DNA from: Flavivirga amylovorans
GTDB taxonomy: Bacteria > Bacteroidota > Bacteroidia > Flavobacteriales > Flavobacteriaceae
Assembly: GCF_030540875.1 (NCBI RefSeq)
Contig: NZ_JAUOEM010000001.1
Coordinates: 124,001-188,000, forward strand
Reading direction: 5' to 3'
DNA: 64,000 nt
Each line of letters starts with the position of its first letter. Position 1 is the first letter of the stretch. The position numbers and the translations under genes were made by a program. Shown here one piece after another: positions 37,633 through 46,692 of the stretch. The notes beneath the pieces were generated by a model that was not told the origin of the DNA, searched no databases, and was given only the letters and a program-made list of their open reading frames with translations.

Positions 37633-38844
37633 TTACATAACTGTAGTAGCACCAGAATAAAACTGAAATGCAATAGCAAAAGAAAGAACACTCACTATAA
37701 TGCCTAGCATAAATACACTATAAGTTAAACGAAGTATTTTATATTTTTTGTCTAAAACCAATCCAAGAAAATACAAATCTTTTTTCATGGAAGAATAAAG
37801 ATAATCTCTATCCTGCATCATTTCTCCCATAGCCCATTCAAAGTCTTTAAGACTCATTTTATGAAAGTTACCAAAAAATAATAAATTAACCTTTTTATTA
37901 GCGACGTCCTCTTTAGTAAACTTGCCACTTGTAACATTTGGACGCGTAGCTAAAATGGATAACACTATAGATATAACTGTAAATAATACAAAAATAATTG
38001 TTGGAACAATTAAATACTGGTTTGAAGCATTATCTAATTTTGAAACTAAATTAGAAAGGACTAAGGATACAATTATAGCATTAACCGACAATAAAATATT
38101 AGCCTTCGTATCTGCAATATTACTTAAAGTGATGTGGTTTTTAAGAGTGACCCTAAACATGGTCTCAATACCACGCTCTGGTAGTGCAACTTTATTTTTT
38201 TTAAAACTTAGCTCCTCCTTTTTATGCTTTAGTTTGGTAGCTTCTTGTTTTAATTTATTCTGAGCTTTCAATAATTGAGCAAGGTTTTTACTTTTTGTTT
38301 TATCCCAATTAGCTGAAGCTACATCGGTGTAGAACCGATGCTCATTAGATAAAAAATCAATATTCATGTTCAACCATTCTTCTTCACTCAGAATCTTATT
38401 GTATGCAATCTCCCATTCTTTTCTAAGTAACTCTGTAATATCACTAAATCTTTTGCTTCCTATATGAGCAGAATCAGCATCCCTGATTGTTTTTTCTAAC
38501 TCATCTTTTGGCTCATAATTCATTTTAGTAGCTAAAATTAAATCAGAGATACGCTTTATGTCATTTTCAGATATATTATGCTCTTTTAAAAAAGGTTTAG
38601 CAATTTTTACGCTTTCATCTTCATGATTATCAATACTTTTTGTGTAGCCAGTATCATGAAACCAAGCACTTAAGAGTAAAAGGAATTTATCGGTTTCTTT
38701 TAAATTCGAAAGCTCAGCGAGTTCATTGGTTTTTTTTACAACACTTTGGGTATGCGATAAATTATGATAAACAAATTTGTTATCAAGATTATCGTTTAAA
38801 TATTGAATGACATATTTTTCTGCTTCAGCAATAAGATTGTCCAT
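37633..38844 (-). CDS. HD-domain protein fused to a PycTM-type membrane effector domain
   Basis: A 403-residue protein in two parts. Residues about 1-180 form an HD metal-phosphohydrolase domain: YHNLSHTQSVV (H27, H31), the WFHDTGY motif (H63-D64) and RDADSAHIG (D122, D124). After a charged, Lys-rich linker (about 195-225), the C-terminal part matches the Pycsar effector PycTM/DUF5706 pattern: NHITLSNIADTKANILLSVNAII followed by hydrophobic helices at about 245-263, 275-297 and 378-397. In Pycsar defence, PycTM disrupts the membrane on binding cCMP or cUMP. No pyrimidine cyclase is visible in the window. An HD domain could destroy a cyclic-nucleotide or nucleotide signal, so the fusion might be self-limiting. 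Function is inferred. Confidence 0.75.
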   Translation of the reverse strand: MDNLIAEAEKYVIQYLNDNLDNKFVYHNLSHTQSVVKKTNELAELSNLKETDKFLLLLSAWFHDTGYTKSIDNHEDESVKIAKPFLKEHNISENDIKRISDLILATKMNYEPKDELEKTIRDADSAHIGSKRFSDITELLRKEWEIAYNKILSEEEWLNMNIDFLSNEHRFYTDVASANWDKTKSKNLAQLLKAQNKLKQEATKLKHKKEELSFKKNKVALPERGIETMFRVTLKNHITLSNIADTKANILLSVNAIIVSLVLSNLVSKLDNASNQYLIVPTIIFVLFTVISIVLSILATRPNVTSGKFTKEDVANKKVNLLFFGNFHKMSLKDFEWAMGEMMQDRDYLYSSMKKDLYFLGLVLDKKYKILRLTYSVFMLGIIVSVLSFAIAFQFYSGATTVM

Positions 38845-39239
38845 AGAAAAGAAATGATTTTCAGTAAAAATACTAAACTTTAATTAAAAAAACTCCTCCG
38901 AGATTCTGCTCGGGGCTTCCGTTTAAATTGTCATTCCCGTGAAATCGTAAGATTCATGAATTTATTATTATAAAACTATTAAGTAATGAATAAAACGGGC
39001 ATCTAAATGACGGAATTTCGATTTTTTATTTCTTTGTCAAAATAAAACCAGCGAAATACTTCTATGGCTCTACCTTTGAGATGATTTGGTTCCAAGAAAT
39101 TCTTTATTTAATGCAAATTAAACACTATATTTTGTCGTATATTTCAATGGTACTTTACATGGATATTTATATACGAGAACTCAATGTTAGTTTAATAGCA
39201 TTGTACGAGAAACTGTAAGGAATTAAACTTAGACTAGAC
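38845..39239. other. Intergenic region with degenerate palindromic repeat
   Basis: No gene is supported here. TCATTCCCGT near 38931 and ACGGGCATCTAAATGACGG near 38995 are a decayed pair of the TCATTCC-type repeat arms common between flavobacterial genes. A small CCGAG/CTCGG stem lies at 38899-38914. The rest shows nothing I can name. Confidence 0.4.
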
Positions 39240-39269
39240 TAGTATTAAAGTAAAAGCATATTAATACTA
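39240..39269. promoter_or_regulatory. Inverted repeat in the leader of the msr operon
   Basis: TAGTATTAA (39240-39248) is matched by TTAATACTA (39261-39269), a perfect 9-bp inverted repeat with a 12-nt spacer. It stops 24 nt before the msrB start and could be an operator or an RNA hairpin controlling the repair genes. Confidence 0.4.
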
Positions 39270-39293
39270 ATTAAAAAAGAAAGGAACATTATT

Positions 39294-39755
39294 ATGCTAA
39301 CTTGGAAAGATGTAATCAATTTTTCTGTAAAAGGAAATCCAACTCCAGACAGGCGCGTTGAAAAAACAGACGCAGAATGGCGTACTCAATTAACCCCAGA
39401 GCAATTTAGAATTACCAGACAAAAAGGAACCGAACATCCACATAGTGGTGCGCTTTGTAGTGCGCATGATGCAGGTAAGTACAACTGTGTCTGTTGTGAT
39501 ACACCTTTGTTTGATTCTACTATTAAATTTAGCTCAGGAACGGGTTGGCCCAGTTTTACACAGCCTATTAAAGAAAATGCTATTAAATATGAAAGAGATA
39601 CAGCATTTGGTATGGTACGCGTAGAAGTGATGTGTAATACTTGTGATGCGCATTTAGGACATGTGTTCCCAGATGGACCAGAACCTAGCGGTTTACGTTA
39701 TTGTATAAATTCTGAATCTATGCAATTGGAAAAGGAGACAATCAATGACAAATAA
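39294..39755 (+). CDS. msrB: Peptide-methionine (R)-S-oxide reductase MsrB
   Basis: Reduces the R form of methionine sulfoxide in proteins. The 153 residues contain both zinc-binding CxxC pairs (CVCC in YNCVCCDTPLF, and CNTC in VMCNTCDAHLGHVFPDG), the GTGWPSF block and the catalytic Cys in LRYCINS. No signal peptide, so it is cytoplasmic. It heads a six-gene operon; a purine-rich leader, AAAAAAGAAAGGAACA, just before ATG is close to a Shine-Dalgarno site, unusual for this phylum, and nearly repeats before the redoxin gene at 40310. Its last 11 bases overlap the start of msrA. Confidence 0.95.
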   Translation: MLTWKDVINFSVKGNPTPDRRVEKTDAEWRTQLTPEQFRITRQKGTEHPHSGALCSAHDAGKYNCVCCDTPLFDSTIKFSSGTGWPSFTQPIKENAIKYERDTAFGMVRVEVMCNTCDAHLGHVFPDGPEPSGLRYCINSESMQLEKETINDK

Positions 39756-40284
39756 AAATTTAGAGCTAGCCACATTTGGTGGCGGTTGTTTTTGGTGTAC
39801 AGAAGCCGTATTCTTAGAAGTTAAAGGTATTGAAGAAGTAGTATCTGGATATTCAGGAGGTCATGTCCCTGGGCATCCGACCTATCGTGAAATTTGTTCA
39901 GGTTTAACAGGACATGCCGAAGTGATTCAGGTAACATTTGATACTAATGTGATTTCTTATGAAGATATATTAGTTATTTTCATGACAACTCACGACCCAA
40001 CAACCTTGAATCGACAGGGAGCAGATAAAGGCACACAATACCGATCGGTTATTTATTATCATGATGAGAAGCAAAAAGACATTGCTGAGATTGTTTTAAA
40101 GCAAGTAGCTCCTTATTATGAGAATTCTATTGTTACAGAAATTAGCCCTTTAGATGTGTTTTATAAAGCAGAAGATGATCATCAAAACTACTATAGAAAT
40201 AATCAGGAACAAGGCTATTGTAGCTTTGTAATTACGCCTAAATTGGCAAAACTGCGTAAACTTCACGCAGACAAATTGAAATAA
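39745..40284 (+). CDS. msrA: Peptide-methionine (S)-S-oxide reductase MsrA
   Basis: Reduces the S form of methionine sulfoxide. The 179 residues have the classic active site GGGCFWCTE (catalytic Cys15), YSGGHVPGHPTY, GHAEVIQV, FMTTHDPTTLNRQGADKGTQYRS and the C-terminal NNQEQGYCSFVI that carries a Cys. It overlaps msrB by 11 bases, so the two are translationally coupled. The redoxin gene follows after 25 nt. Confidence 0.95.
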   Translation: MTNKNLELATFGGGCFWCTEAVFLEVKGIEEVVSGYSGGHVPGHPTYREICSGLTGHAEVIQVTFDTNVISYEDILVIFMTTHDPTTLNRQGADKGTQYRSVIYYHDEKQKDIAEIVLKQVAPYYENSIVTEISPLDVFYKAEDDHQNYYRNNQEQGYCSFVITPKLAKLRKLHADKLK

Positions 40285-40309
40285 TTAAAAAAAGAAAGGA
40301 CTCATTATA

Positions 40310-40801
40310 ATGTCAAATCATTCAGGGCAAAAACAAGTGTTTAATGCTCCAGAATTTCATGTCAATGATTGGATTGACGCTCATGGAAATAAAACGGAAG
40401 CCATAAAACTTTCAGATTTAAAAAGTAAATTTAAAATAGTATACTGTTTTCAAAGCTGGTGTCCAGGCTGCCATAGTAAAGGACTACCAGATCTTAAAAA
40501 AATGGTAGATGCTTTAAAAGAACATTCGGACATCACCTTTTTGGCCATACAGACAGTTTTTGAAGGGCATGAGGCTAATACGTACCAAAAGATGGTGGAA
40601 ACACAAAAAAAGTATGACTTAAACATACCGTTTGGGCATGATGCTGGAGATGATGGTAAATCGCGATCAAATATGATGACTAATTATCAAACGGGAGGAA
40701 CCCCTTGGTTTATTTTTATTGATACACACGATAAAGTTGTATTCTCAGATTTTCATTTAAACCCAGATGCAGCAATCCATTTTTTAAAAACGATTGGTTA
40801 A
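40310..40801 (+). CDS. Thioredoxin/redoxin-family protein with CPGC motif
   Basis: A 163-residue cytoplasmic protein of the redoxin (TlpA/AhpC-like) fold. The active site is C51-P-G-C54 in FQSWCPGCHSKG, and the cis-Pro segment is TGGTPWFIFIDTHDKVV. It likely supplies or accepts electrons for the methionine sulfoxide reductases in the same operon. Its leader, AAAAAAAGAAAGGACTCATTA, closely matches that of msrB, so it may be translated as strongly as the first gene. The following gene begins directly after its stop with no gap. Confidence 0.85.
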   Translation: MSNHSGQKQVFNAPEFHVNDWIDAHGNKTEAIKLSDLKSKFKIVYCFQSWCPGCHSKGLPDLKKMVDALKEHSDITFLAIQTVFEGHEANTYQKMVETQKKYDLNIPFGHDAGDDGKSRSNMMTNYQTGGTPWFIFIDTHDKVVFSDFHLNPDAAIHFLKTIG

Positions 40802-41053
40802 ATGAAAAAAGCCATTAAGCTTTATGGTGCAGATAGATGTCACAAAACACAATACTATAAGACATTTTTTGAAACACGTCATTTAGATTACGTGTTTCTT
40901 GATGTCGAAAAGAATGATGCTTTTGCTGATGAACTAAGACGTTTATATGAAAACAGAAAACTCAATTTTCCAACAATAACAGTTGGAGATAAAAAATTAA
41001 GAAATCCGTCTGATAAAGAGTTGAACAAACGTATTGCAAATTTAGATGAATAG
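40802..41053 (+). CDS. Glutaredoxin-like small protein with a single active-site Cys
   Basis: An 83-residue protein with a glutaredoxin fold: beta start AIKLYGADRC, then a helix, then FPTITVGDKKLRNPSDKEL. The active site is C14-H-K-T, so the second Cys of CxxC is Thr, making it a monothiol type. It starts immediately after the redoxin stop and overlaps the second msrA by 8 bases. A role in delivering electrons to, or deglutathionylating, the reductases of the operon is inferred from position. Confidence 0.75.
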   Translation: MKKAIKLYGADRCHKTQYYKTFFETRHLDYVFLDVEKNDAFADELRRLYENRKLNFPTITVGDKKLRNPSDKELNKRIANLDE

Positions 41054-41573
41054 TAAACTAGATAAAATAGCTCTAGGAGGTGGTTGTCATTGGTGTACAG
41101 AAGCTGTATTTCAATCGTTAAAAGGTGTCGTGAAAGTTGAGCAAGGTTATGTGGCTTCAGTAGAAGAAAACAGTAACTTTTCAGAAGCTATCATTGTACA
41201 TTTCAATAGGGATGAGATTTCATTAAAAACACTTATTGAAATTCATTTGCACACACATAAAAGTACAAGTAATCATTCCATGCGAAGTAAATATAGGTCT
41301 GCTGTCTATACATTTTTAGAAGAACAAAGAAGAGCGTCGAAATGTATCATTGAAGATTTTCAGAAAGACTTTGATCATGCATTAATTACTAAAGTACATC
41401 CTTTTCAATCCTTTAAAGCTTCAAGAGAAGCCATTCAAAATTATTATCAAAAAAATCCAAATAAGCCTTTTTGTAAAACATTTATTGATCCTAAATTAAA
41501 ATACTTGCTACAAAAGTTTTCTCATCAAATTAACCAAAGTAAAGTAGCACATCTAGCTACGACTATAGTATAA
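41046..41573 (+). CDS. Divergent MsrA-family protein
   Basis: A second MsrA-like protein of 175 residues in the same operon. The catalytic Cys14 is kept, but the canonical GCFWC reads GCHWC, and the YSGG and GHAE blocks of the first MsrA are lost or replaced ([16 protein letters not shown]). The [20 protein letters not shown] block corresponds to HDPTTLNRQGADKGTQYRS. The Phe that normally packs on the methionine methyl group is therefore His, so substrate preference may have changed. It may act on another sulfoxide or be a weak paralogue. It overlaps the glutaredoxin-like gene by 8 bases; the hydrolase-OsmC fusion starts 10 nt downstream. Confidence 0.8.
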   Translation: MNSKLDKIALGGGCHWCTEAVFQSLKGVVKVEQGYVASVEENSNFSEAIIVHFNRDEISLKTLIEIHLHTHKSTSNHSMRSKYRSAVYTFLEEQRRASKCIIEDFQKDFDHALITKVHPFQSFKASREAIQNYYQKNPNKPFCKTFIDPKLKYLLQKFSHQINQSKVAHLATTIV

Positions 41574-41583
41574 AATTTTAAAA

Positions 41584-42807
41584 ATGAAAAGCTCAAAACT
41601 AAATATTCAAAATAACAAAGGCATAAAACTTCAGGCATATTTAGAGTTGCCGGCAAATCAAAAACCAAACTACTTTGCCATTTTTGCACATTGTTTTACA
41701 TGTACAAGTTCATTAAGTGCCGTAAAAAATATTAGTCGCGCCTTAACGAACCATGGTTTTGGAGTGGTAAGATTCGATTTTACAGGTTTAGGTAGAAGTG
41801 AAGGAGAATTTGCTGAGAGTCATTTTTCTGGCAATGTTGATGATTTAATTGCTGTAAGTAATTATATGAATTCTAATTACGAAGCACCATCTCTATTGGT
41901 TGGTCATTCGTTAGGAGGTGCAGCAGTGCTTTCTGCAGCTTCTCAATTAGAGAATATTAAAGCTGTAGCAACCATTGGAGCACCCGCAACAGTAAGTCAT
42001 GTAACGCATTTGTTCTCTCATGGTATTGCAGAGGTTAAAGAAAAGGGGGAAGTAGAAGTTAATATTGGAGGGCGCCCTTTTAAAATTAATAAGGATTTTG
42101 TTGAAGATTTTGATAAAACCGACTTGCCTTCTATTGTAAAGACATTACGAAAGCCATTATTAATTTTACACGCACCCACAGACACTGTTGTAGGTATTAA
42201 AAATGCAGAACATCTATACCATTATGCGCATCACCCAAAAAGTTTTGTAACACTTGATGATGCCGATCATTTACTATCAAATCCAAACGATAGTAAATAT
42301 GCAGGAAATATAATTGGTACTTGGGTTCAACGCTATTTTGAGCCTAAAGAAAATAAAATGTTGGAAATTAAAGGCGAGCAATTAGTAGGGCATTTAAATT
42401 TAGTTGAAGACAACTTTACAACTTCCATTCAAACCAAAAATCATACGATGATTGCAGATGAACCAGCCTCTATTGGAGGTGATGATTTTGGGCCTTCGCC
42501 TTACGAATATCTTAACGCTGGTCTGGTTGCTTGCACAGCTATGACTTTGAAAATGTATGCACAACGTAAGCAATGGGATTTACAAGAGGTGTTTGTATAT
42601 GTCACACATTCCAGAAAACATAGTGACGATTTGGGCTTGGAAATAGAAATGCCAACTTACTTGGATCATATTAGTAAAAAGCTGAAATTTGTTGGTAATT
42701 TGGATGAAAAACAAAAAGAACGCTTAAAAGAAATTGCATCAAAATGTCCAGTACACAAAACCATTGCAAGTGAAGTCGTTTTTGATACAACCATTATAAA
42801 AGATTAA
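41584..42807 (+). CDS. Bifunctional alpha/beta hydrolase-OsmC family protein
   Basis: A 407-residue fusion. Residues 1-255 are an alpha/beta hydrolase with nucleophile S109 in VGHSLGG, Asp in HAPTDTVVG and His in DDADHLL. Residues about 270-407 are an OsmC-type domain with its two peroxidatic cysteines, one in [18 protein letters not shown] and one in SKCPVHKTI. OsmC proteins reduce organic hydroperoxides by thiols. Such fusions are known in many bacteria. Position at the end of the msr operon adds peroxide removal to sulfoxide repair. The hydrolase substrate is unknown. The next gene starts 33 nt later but is unrelated. Confidence 0.9.
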   Translation: MKSSKLNIQNNKGIKLQAYLELPANQKPNYFAIFAHCFTCTSSLSAVKNISRALTNHGFGVVRFDFTGLGRSEGEFAESHFSGNVDDLIAVSNYMNSNYEAPSLLVGHSLGGAAVLSAASQLENIKAVATIGAPATVSHVTHLFSHGIAEVKEKGEVEVNIGGRPFKINKDFVEDFDKTDLPSIVKTLRKPLLILHAPTDTVVGIKNAEHLYHYAHHPKSFVTLDDADHLLSNPNDSKYAGNIIGTWVQRYFEPKENKMLEIKGEQLVGHLNLVEDNFTTSIQTKNHTMIADEPASIGGDDFGPSPYEYLNAGLVACTAMTLKMYAQRKQWDLQEVFVYVTHSRKHSDDLGLEIEMPTYLDHISKKLKFVGNLDEKQKERLKEIASKCPVHKTIASEVVFDTTIIKD

Positions 42808-42840
42808 ATTATTACCTTTAATCGTTCATAAAACCCTCAT

Positions 42841-45800
42841 ATGAATACAAAATATAGAATCTTTCTAAGTTTAATTATACTATTTATATTCAGCGCTTGT
42901 GCTACATATAAACCACAATATAAAAACTCAGAAACAACTAATTCTTTCCCAAATAAAGAGATCAAACACTCTTTTTATTTAATTGGAGATGCTGGTAATT
43001 CTCCTTTAGGAATGTCTTCTAAAGGATTACAATCATTTAAAAAAGAATTAAGCAAAGCTTCAAAAAATAGTACAGCACTTTTTTTAGGAGACAACATCTA
43101 TCCAAAAGGCTTACCGAAAAAAGAAGATGAAGGCAGAGCCTTTGCAGAACATCAGTTAAATATTCAAACAGAAGCGGTCAAAGATTTTAAAGGGCAAACG
43201 GTTTTTATTCCGGGAAATCACGATTGGTATAACAATGGACTTAAAGGGCTTAAGAGGCAAGAAAAATACATTGAAAAAATATTAGGTAAAAATACATTTC
43301 TACCAGAAAATGGTTGTCCGATTGAAAGGATAAATATATCAGATGATATCGTTATGATTGTGGTCGATTCGGAATGGTATTTAACCGATTGGAACAAACA
43401 TCCGACAATAAATGACGATTGCGAGATAAAAACCAAAACTAAGTTTTTTGATGAGTTTGAAAGTGAAATAAAGAAAGCAAGAGGGAAAACAACCATTGTA
43501 GCTTTGCATCATCCCATGTTTACTAATGGTGCCCATGGTGGACAGTATTCTATGAAAGATCATATGAAGCCTATCCCAGTTTTAGGAACGCTTAAAAATT
43601 TAATCCGTAAAACTGGAGGTGTAACGATTGTAGATGTTCAGAATAAGATGTATAATGAATTTAGAAAACGCATTATTACATTATCTCAGGAAAACGATAA
43701 AGTTGTTTTTGTATCTGGACACGATCATAATTTGCAATACACTGTTCAAGATAATTTACCTCAAATAGTAAGCGGTTCTGGCTCTAAAGAAAAGGCTGCT
43801 CGTAATGTTGGGAACGGACAATTTTCTTATGCGGCTCAGGGCTATGCAAGATTAGATGTGTTTAAAGATGGATCATCGCATGTTCGTTTTTATTCGGCAG
43901 AAGATGATACCGTTGTGTTTCAAACAGAGGTTTTAGAAGCAGAAGAAATAAAAACGATTAAAACTTACAAGGATAATACTGAAAAAGAAGTTGTAGCTTC
44001 TATTTACTCTGAAGAAGAAACGACCAAAGGAGGCACTTATAAAATGCTTTGGGGTAAACGCTATCGTGATGAATTTAGTACGAAGGTTAAAGCACCTACA
44101 GTAAGACTCGATACACTTTTTGGTGGATTAACCCCAGTTAGAAAAGGAGGAGGCCATCAATCAAAATCTTTGCGATTAAAAGATAGTGAAGGTAGAGAAT
44201 ATGTTATGAGAGCACTTCGTAAAAATGCGATTCAGTATATACAAGCAGTGGGGTTTAAAGACCAATATATAGAAGGCCAATTTGAAGATTCTTATACAGA
44301 AGGCATTCTACTAGATGTTTTTACAGGGTCACATCCTTACGCACCTTTTACAATAGGAACACTCTCTGATGCTGTTGGTATTTATCATACCAATCCAGTG
44401 CTTTATTATGTGCCAAAGCAATCAACCTTAGGTCAATTTAATAGCGAGTTTGGAAACGAACTTTATATGATTGAAGAACGTGCAAGCTCTGGTCATGGCG
44501 ATAAAGCTAGTTTTGGTTTTTCTGATGAACTTGTAAGTACAGACGATTTATTAAAGGAATTAAAAGAAGATGAAGATCATGTTGTAGATGAAGAAGCGTA
44601 TATAAGGGCACGTTTATTTGATATGCTGATTGGTGATTGGGATAGACATGAAGACCAGTGGCGTTGGGCAGAATTTAAAGAAAAAGGTAAAAAAATATAT
44701 CGTCCGGTTCCAAGAGACCGTGACCAGGCGTTTTCTATTATGGCAGATGGTACTTTACTTGGTTTAGCAACGACCATCGTGCCTTCATTACGTTTATTAC
44801 AGAGTTACGAAGAAGAATTAAAAACACCAAAATGGTTTAATTTAGAGCCTTATCCTTTAGATATGACTTTAATTAACCAATCTGATAAAAGTGTTTGGGA
44901 TGCTCAGGTAAAACATATTGTAGAAAATTTAACAAATGCCATAATTGAAGAAGCATTTTTAAACTTCCCACCTGAAGTCAGTGATGAAAGTATAAAAGAT
45001 ATTAAACGTAAACTTAAAGGAAGACGCTCTAATTTACAAGCCATTTCTGATACATATTACGACCATATAAGTAAGTTCGCAGTTGTTAAAGGAACCGATA
45101 AAGACGATTGGTTTCAAATAGAGCGCCTGCCTCAAGGGGATACTAAAGTAACAGCTTATAGAATTAAAAATGGAAAAAAAGCAGATGTGTTTCATCAAAG
45201 AACTTATAGCTGTATAAATACTAAAGAAATATGGATTTATGGTTTAGATGATGATGATGTGTTTGAAGTTTCAGGAGAAGGTGATAAGCTTATAAAAATA
45301 CGATTAATAGGAGGACAGAATAATGATACTTATAATATCAAAAATGGTAAGCGTGTAAATATTTATGATTATAAATCCAAAGAAAATACATTCGCTACAA
45401 ATAAAGGGCGAAAACAACTTACAGATGATTACGAAACGAATGTTTACGACTATAAAAAACTAAAAAACAGTAGTAATCAATTAATGCCAACTATAGGTTC
45501 TAATCCAGATGATGGACTTAAAATAGGGTTTTCTAACACCCTAACTAATTACGGTTTTATGCGGAATCCTTTTACATCTAAGCATATAGTTTCCGGAGCT
45601 TATTATTTTGCAACACAGGGGTTTGATTTTGGTTATAACGGGGAGTTTGCAAAAGTTGTTGGGAATATGAATTTAAGCTTACAGGCACAATTTACAAGCC
45701 CTAATTATGCTATTAATTTCTTCGGATTTGGTAATAACACACCAAATCCAGAAGCGGATGATAATGATGGTTTAGATGTGTCCTTAGATTATAATCGTGT

Positions 45801-46545
45801 CAAATTACAAACACTGAAATTTTCGCCATCATTAATTTGGCGAGGTCGTTTGGGCGCTAGTTTTAAAATAGGATTATTATACGAGTCTTACGAAGTAGAA
45901 GAAACGGAAGGACGATTTATTAACGATCAGTTTATTGGAAATAATACAGAGGTTGAGAATGACTATTATGGTATTGATGCAAAATATCATTATGAGAATT
46001 ATGATAATAAAGCATTTCCAACATTAGGAATGATGATAGCACTACAAACAGGATATAAAAACAACTTGGACGAATCAAAAGGTTTTGCATATCTAATTCC
46101 AGAAATAGCCTTCGATTATAAATTAGTGCCTAGTGGGCAATTAGTATTAGCAACAAAGCTGAAAGGCCATGTGAATTTTGGAGACGGGTTTGAGTTTTAT
46201 CAAGGAGCAAACATAGGTGCTAATAATGGTTTAAGAGGTTATAGAAACGAACGATTTACAGGTGAAAGTTCATTTGTTCAAAGTACCGACATACGATTAA
46301 ATTTACGCAAAGTAAAAACAGGATTATTACCTTTAAATATTGGGTTTTATGGAGGTGTAGATTATGGGCGTGTTTGGGTTGATAATGACTTATTATTAAA
46401 TCCAAATGATCATTCAGATAATTGGAATACGTCTATTGGTGGTGGTATTTTTGCGAATGCTGCAAATATGATTACTTTAAACCTATCTGTGTTTAATAGT
46501 GATGACGGTTTGCGTTTAGCTTTTAGAATGGGATTTGGGTTTTAA
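42841..46545 (+). CDS. Lipoprotein metallophosphoesterase fused to an outer-membrane beta barrel
   Basis: A 1234-residue protein with a lipobox (FSAC, about residue 20). Residues about 35-380 form a calcineurin-like phosphoesterase with IGDAG, LGDNIYPKG, PGNHDWYNNG, LHHPMF and SGHDHNL, all metal ligands present. Residues about 400-850 hold a less known region with GDWDRHEDQW (D601-R-H603) and RPVPRDRDQAF (D626, D628), which resemble the catalytic and metal loops of Fam20/HipA/lipid-kinase-like folds. Residues about 900-1234 are an Omp85/BamA-type barrel ending RLAFRMGFGF with a terminal Phe. The protein should be anchored in the outer membrane. The family is common in Bacteroidota; its substrate is unknown. 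Confidence 0.85.
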   Translation: MNTKYRIFLSLIILFIFSACATYKPQYKNSETTNSFPNKEIKHSFYLIGDAGNSPLGMSSKGLQSFKKELSKASKNSTALFLGDNIYPKGLPKKEDEGRAFAEHQLNIQTEAVKDFKGQTVFIPGNHDWYNNGLKGLKRQEKYIEKILGKNTFLPENGCPIERINISDDIVMIVVDSEWYLTDWNKHPTINDDCEIKTKTKFFDEFESEIKKARGKTTIVALHHPMFTNGAHGGQYSMKDHMKPIPVLGTLKNLIRKTGGVTIVDVQNKMYNEFRKRIITLSQENDKVVFVSGHDHNLQYTVQDNLPQIVSGSGSKEKAARNVGNGQFSYAAQGYARLDVFKDGSSHVRFYSAEDDTVVFQTEVLEAEEIKTIKTYKDNTEKEVVASIYSEEETTKGGTYKMLWGKRYRDEFSTKVKAPTVRLDTLFGGLTPVRKGGGHQSKSLRLKDSEGREYVMRALRKNAIQYIQAVGFKDQYIEGQFEDSYTEGILLDVFTGSHPYAPFTIGTLSDAVGIYHTNPVLYYVPKQSTLGQFNSEFGNELYMIEERASSGHGDKASFGFSDELVSTDDLLKELKEDEDHVVDEEAYIRARLFDMLIGDWDRHEDQWRWAEFKEKGKKIYRPVPRDRDQAFSIMADGTLLGLATTIVPSLRLLQSYEEELKTPKWFNLEPYPLDMTLINQSDKSVWDAQVKHIVENLTNAIIEEAFLNFPPEVSDESIKDIKRKLKGRRSNLQAISDTYYDHISKFAVVKGTDKDDWFQIERLPQGDTKVTAYRIKNGKKADVFHQRTYSCINTKEIWIYGLDDDDVFEVSGEGDKLIKIRLIGGQNNDTYNIKNGKRVNIYDYKSKENTFATNKGRKQLTDDYETNVYDYKKLKNSSNQLMPTIGSNPDDGLKIGFSNTLTNYGFMRNPFTSKHIVSGAYYFATQGFDFGYNGEFAKVVGNMNLSLQAQFTSPNYAINFFGFGNNTPNPEADDNDGLDVSLDYNRVKLQTLKFSPSLIWRGRLGASFKIGLLYESYEVEETEGRFINDQFIGNNTEVENDYYGIDAKYHYENYDNKAFPTLGMMIALQTGYKNNLDESKGFAYLIPEIAFDYKLVPSGQLVLATKLKGHVNFGDGFEFYQGANIGANNGLRGYRNERFTGESSFVQSTDIRLNLRKVKTGLLPLNIGFYGGVDYGRVWVDNDLLLNPNDHSDNWNTSIGGGIFANAANMITLNLSVFNSDDGLRLAFRMGFGF

Positions 46546-46640
46546 CGTCATCCTGAACTTTTGTATAGAACTTATTCAAGGTTTACCAAAGTTTAATACG
46601 CTAATCGAAAGTTGTGTCCGGTCGAGCGCAGTCGAGACCT
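46545..46640. repeat. Flavobacterial-type intergenic repeat
   Basis: The stretch starts CGTCATCCTGAACTT and ends with the palindrome-like GGTCGAGCGCAGTCGAGACC (46620-46639). Similar CATCCTGAAC and CGAGCGCAGTCGAGA elements are scattered between genes in this group. It lies between two convergent genes and shows no gene of its own. Confidence 0.5.
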
Positions 46641-46692
46641 ATTTATTTAAGTTATTTAAAATTAACAACCTCTCGAGGAGACAGATAAAAGT

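Noticed and set aside
38899-38914. CCGAG/CTCGG stem as a terminator of the HD/PycTM gene
   Set aside because: It lies upstream of that minus-strand gene, not downstream, and lacks a T-run.
39000-39110. Minus-strand reading frame of about 35 codons near a degenerate repeat
   Set aside because: No start codon, no family match; probably part of the decayed repeat region.
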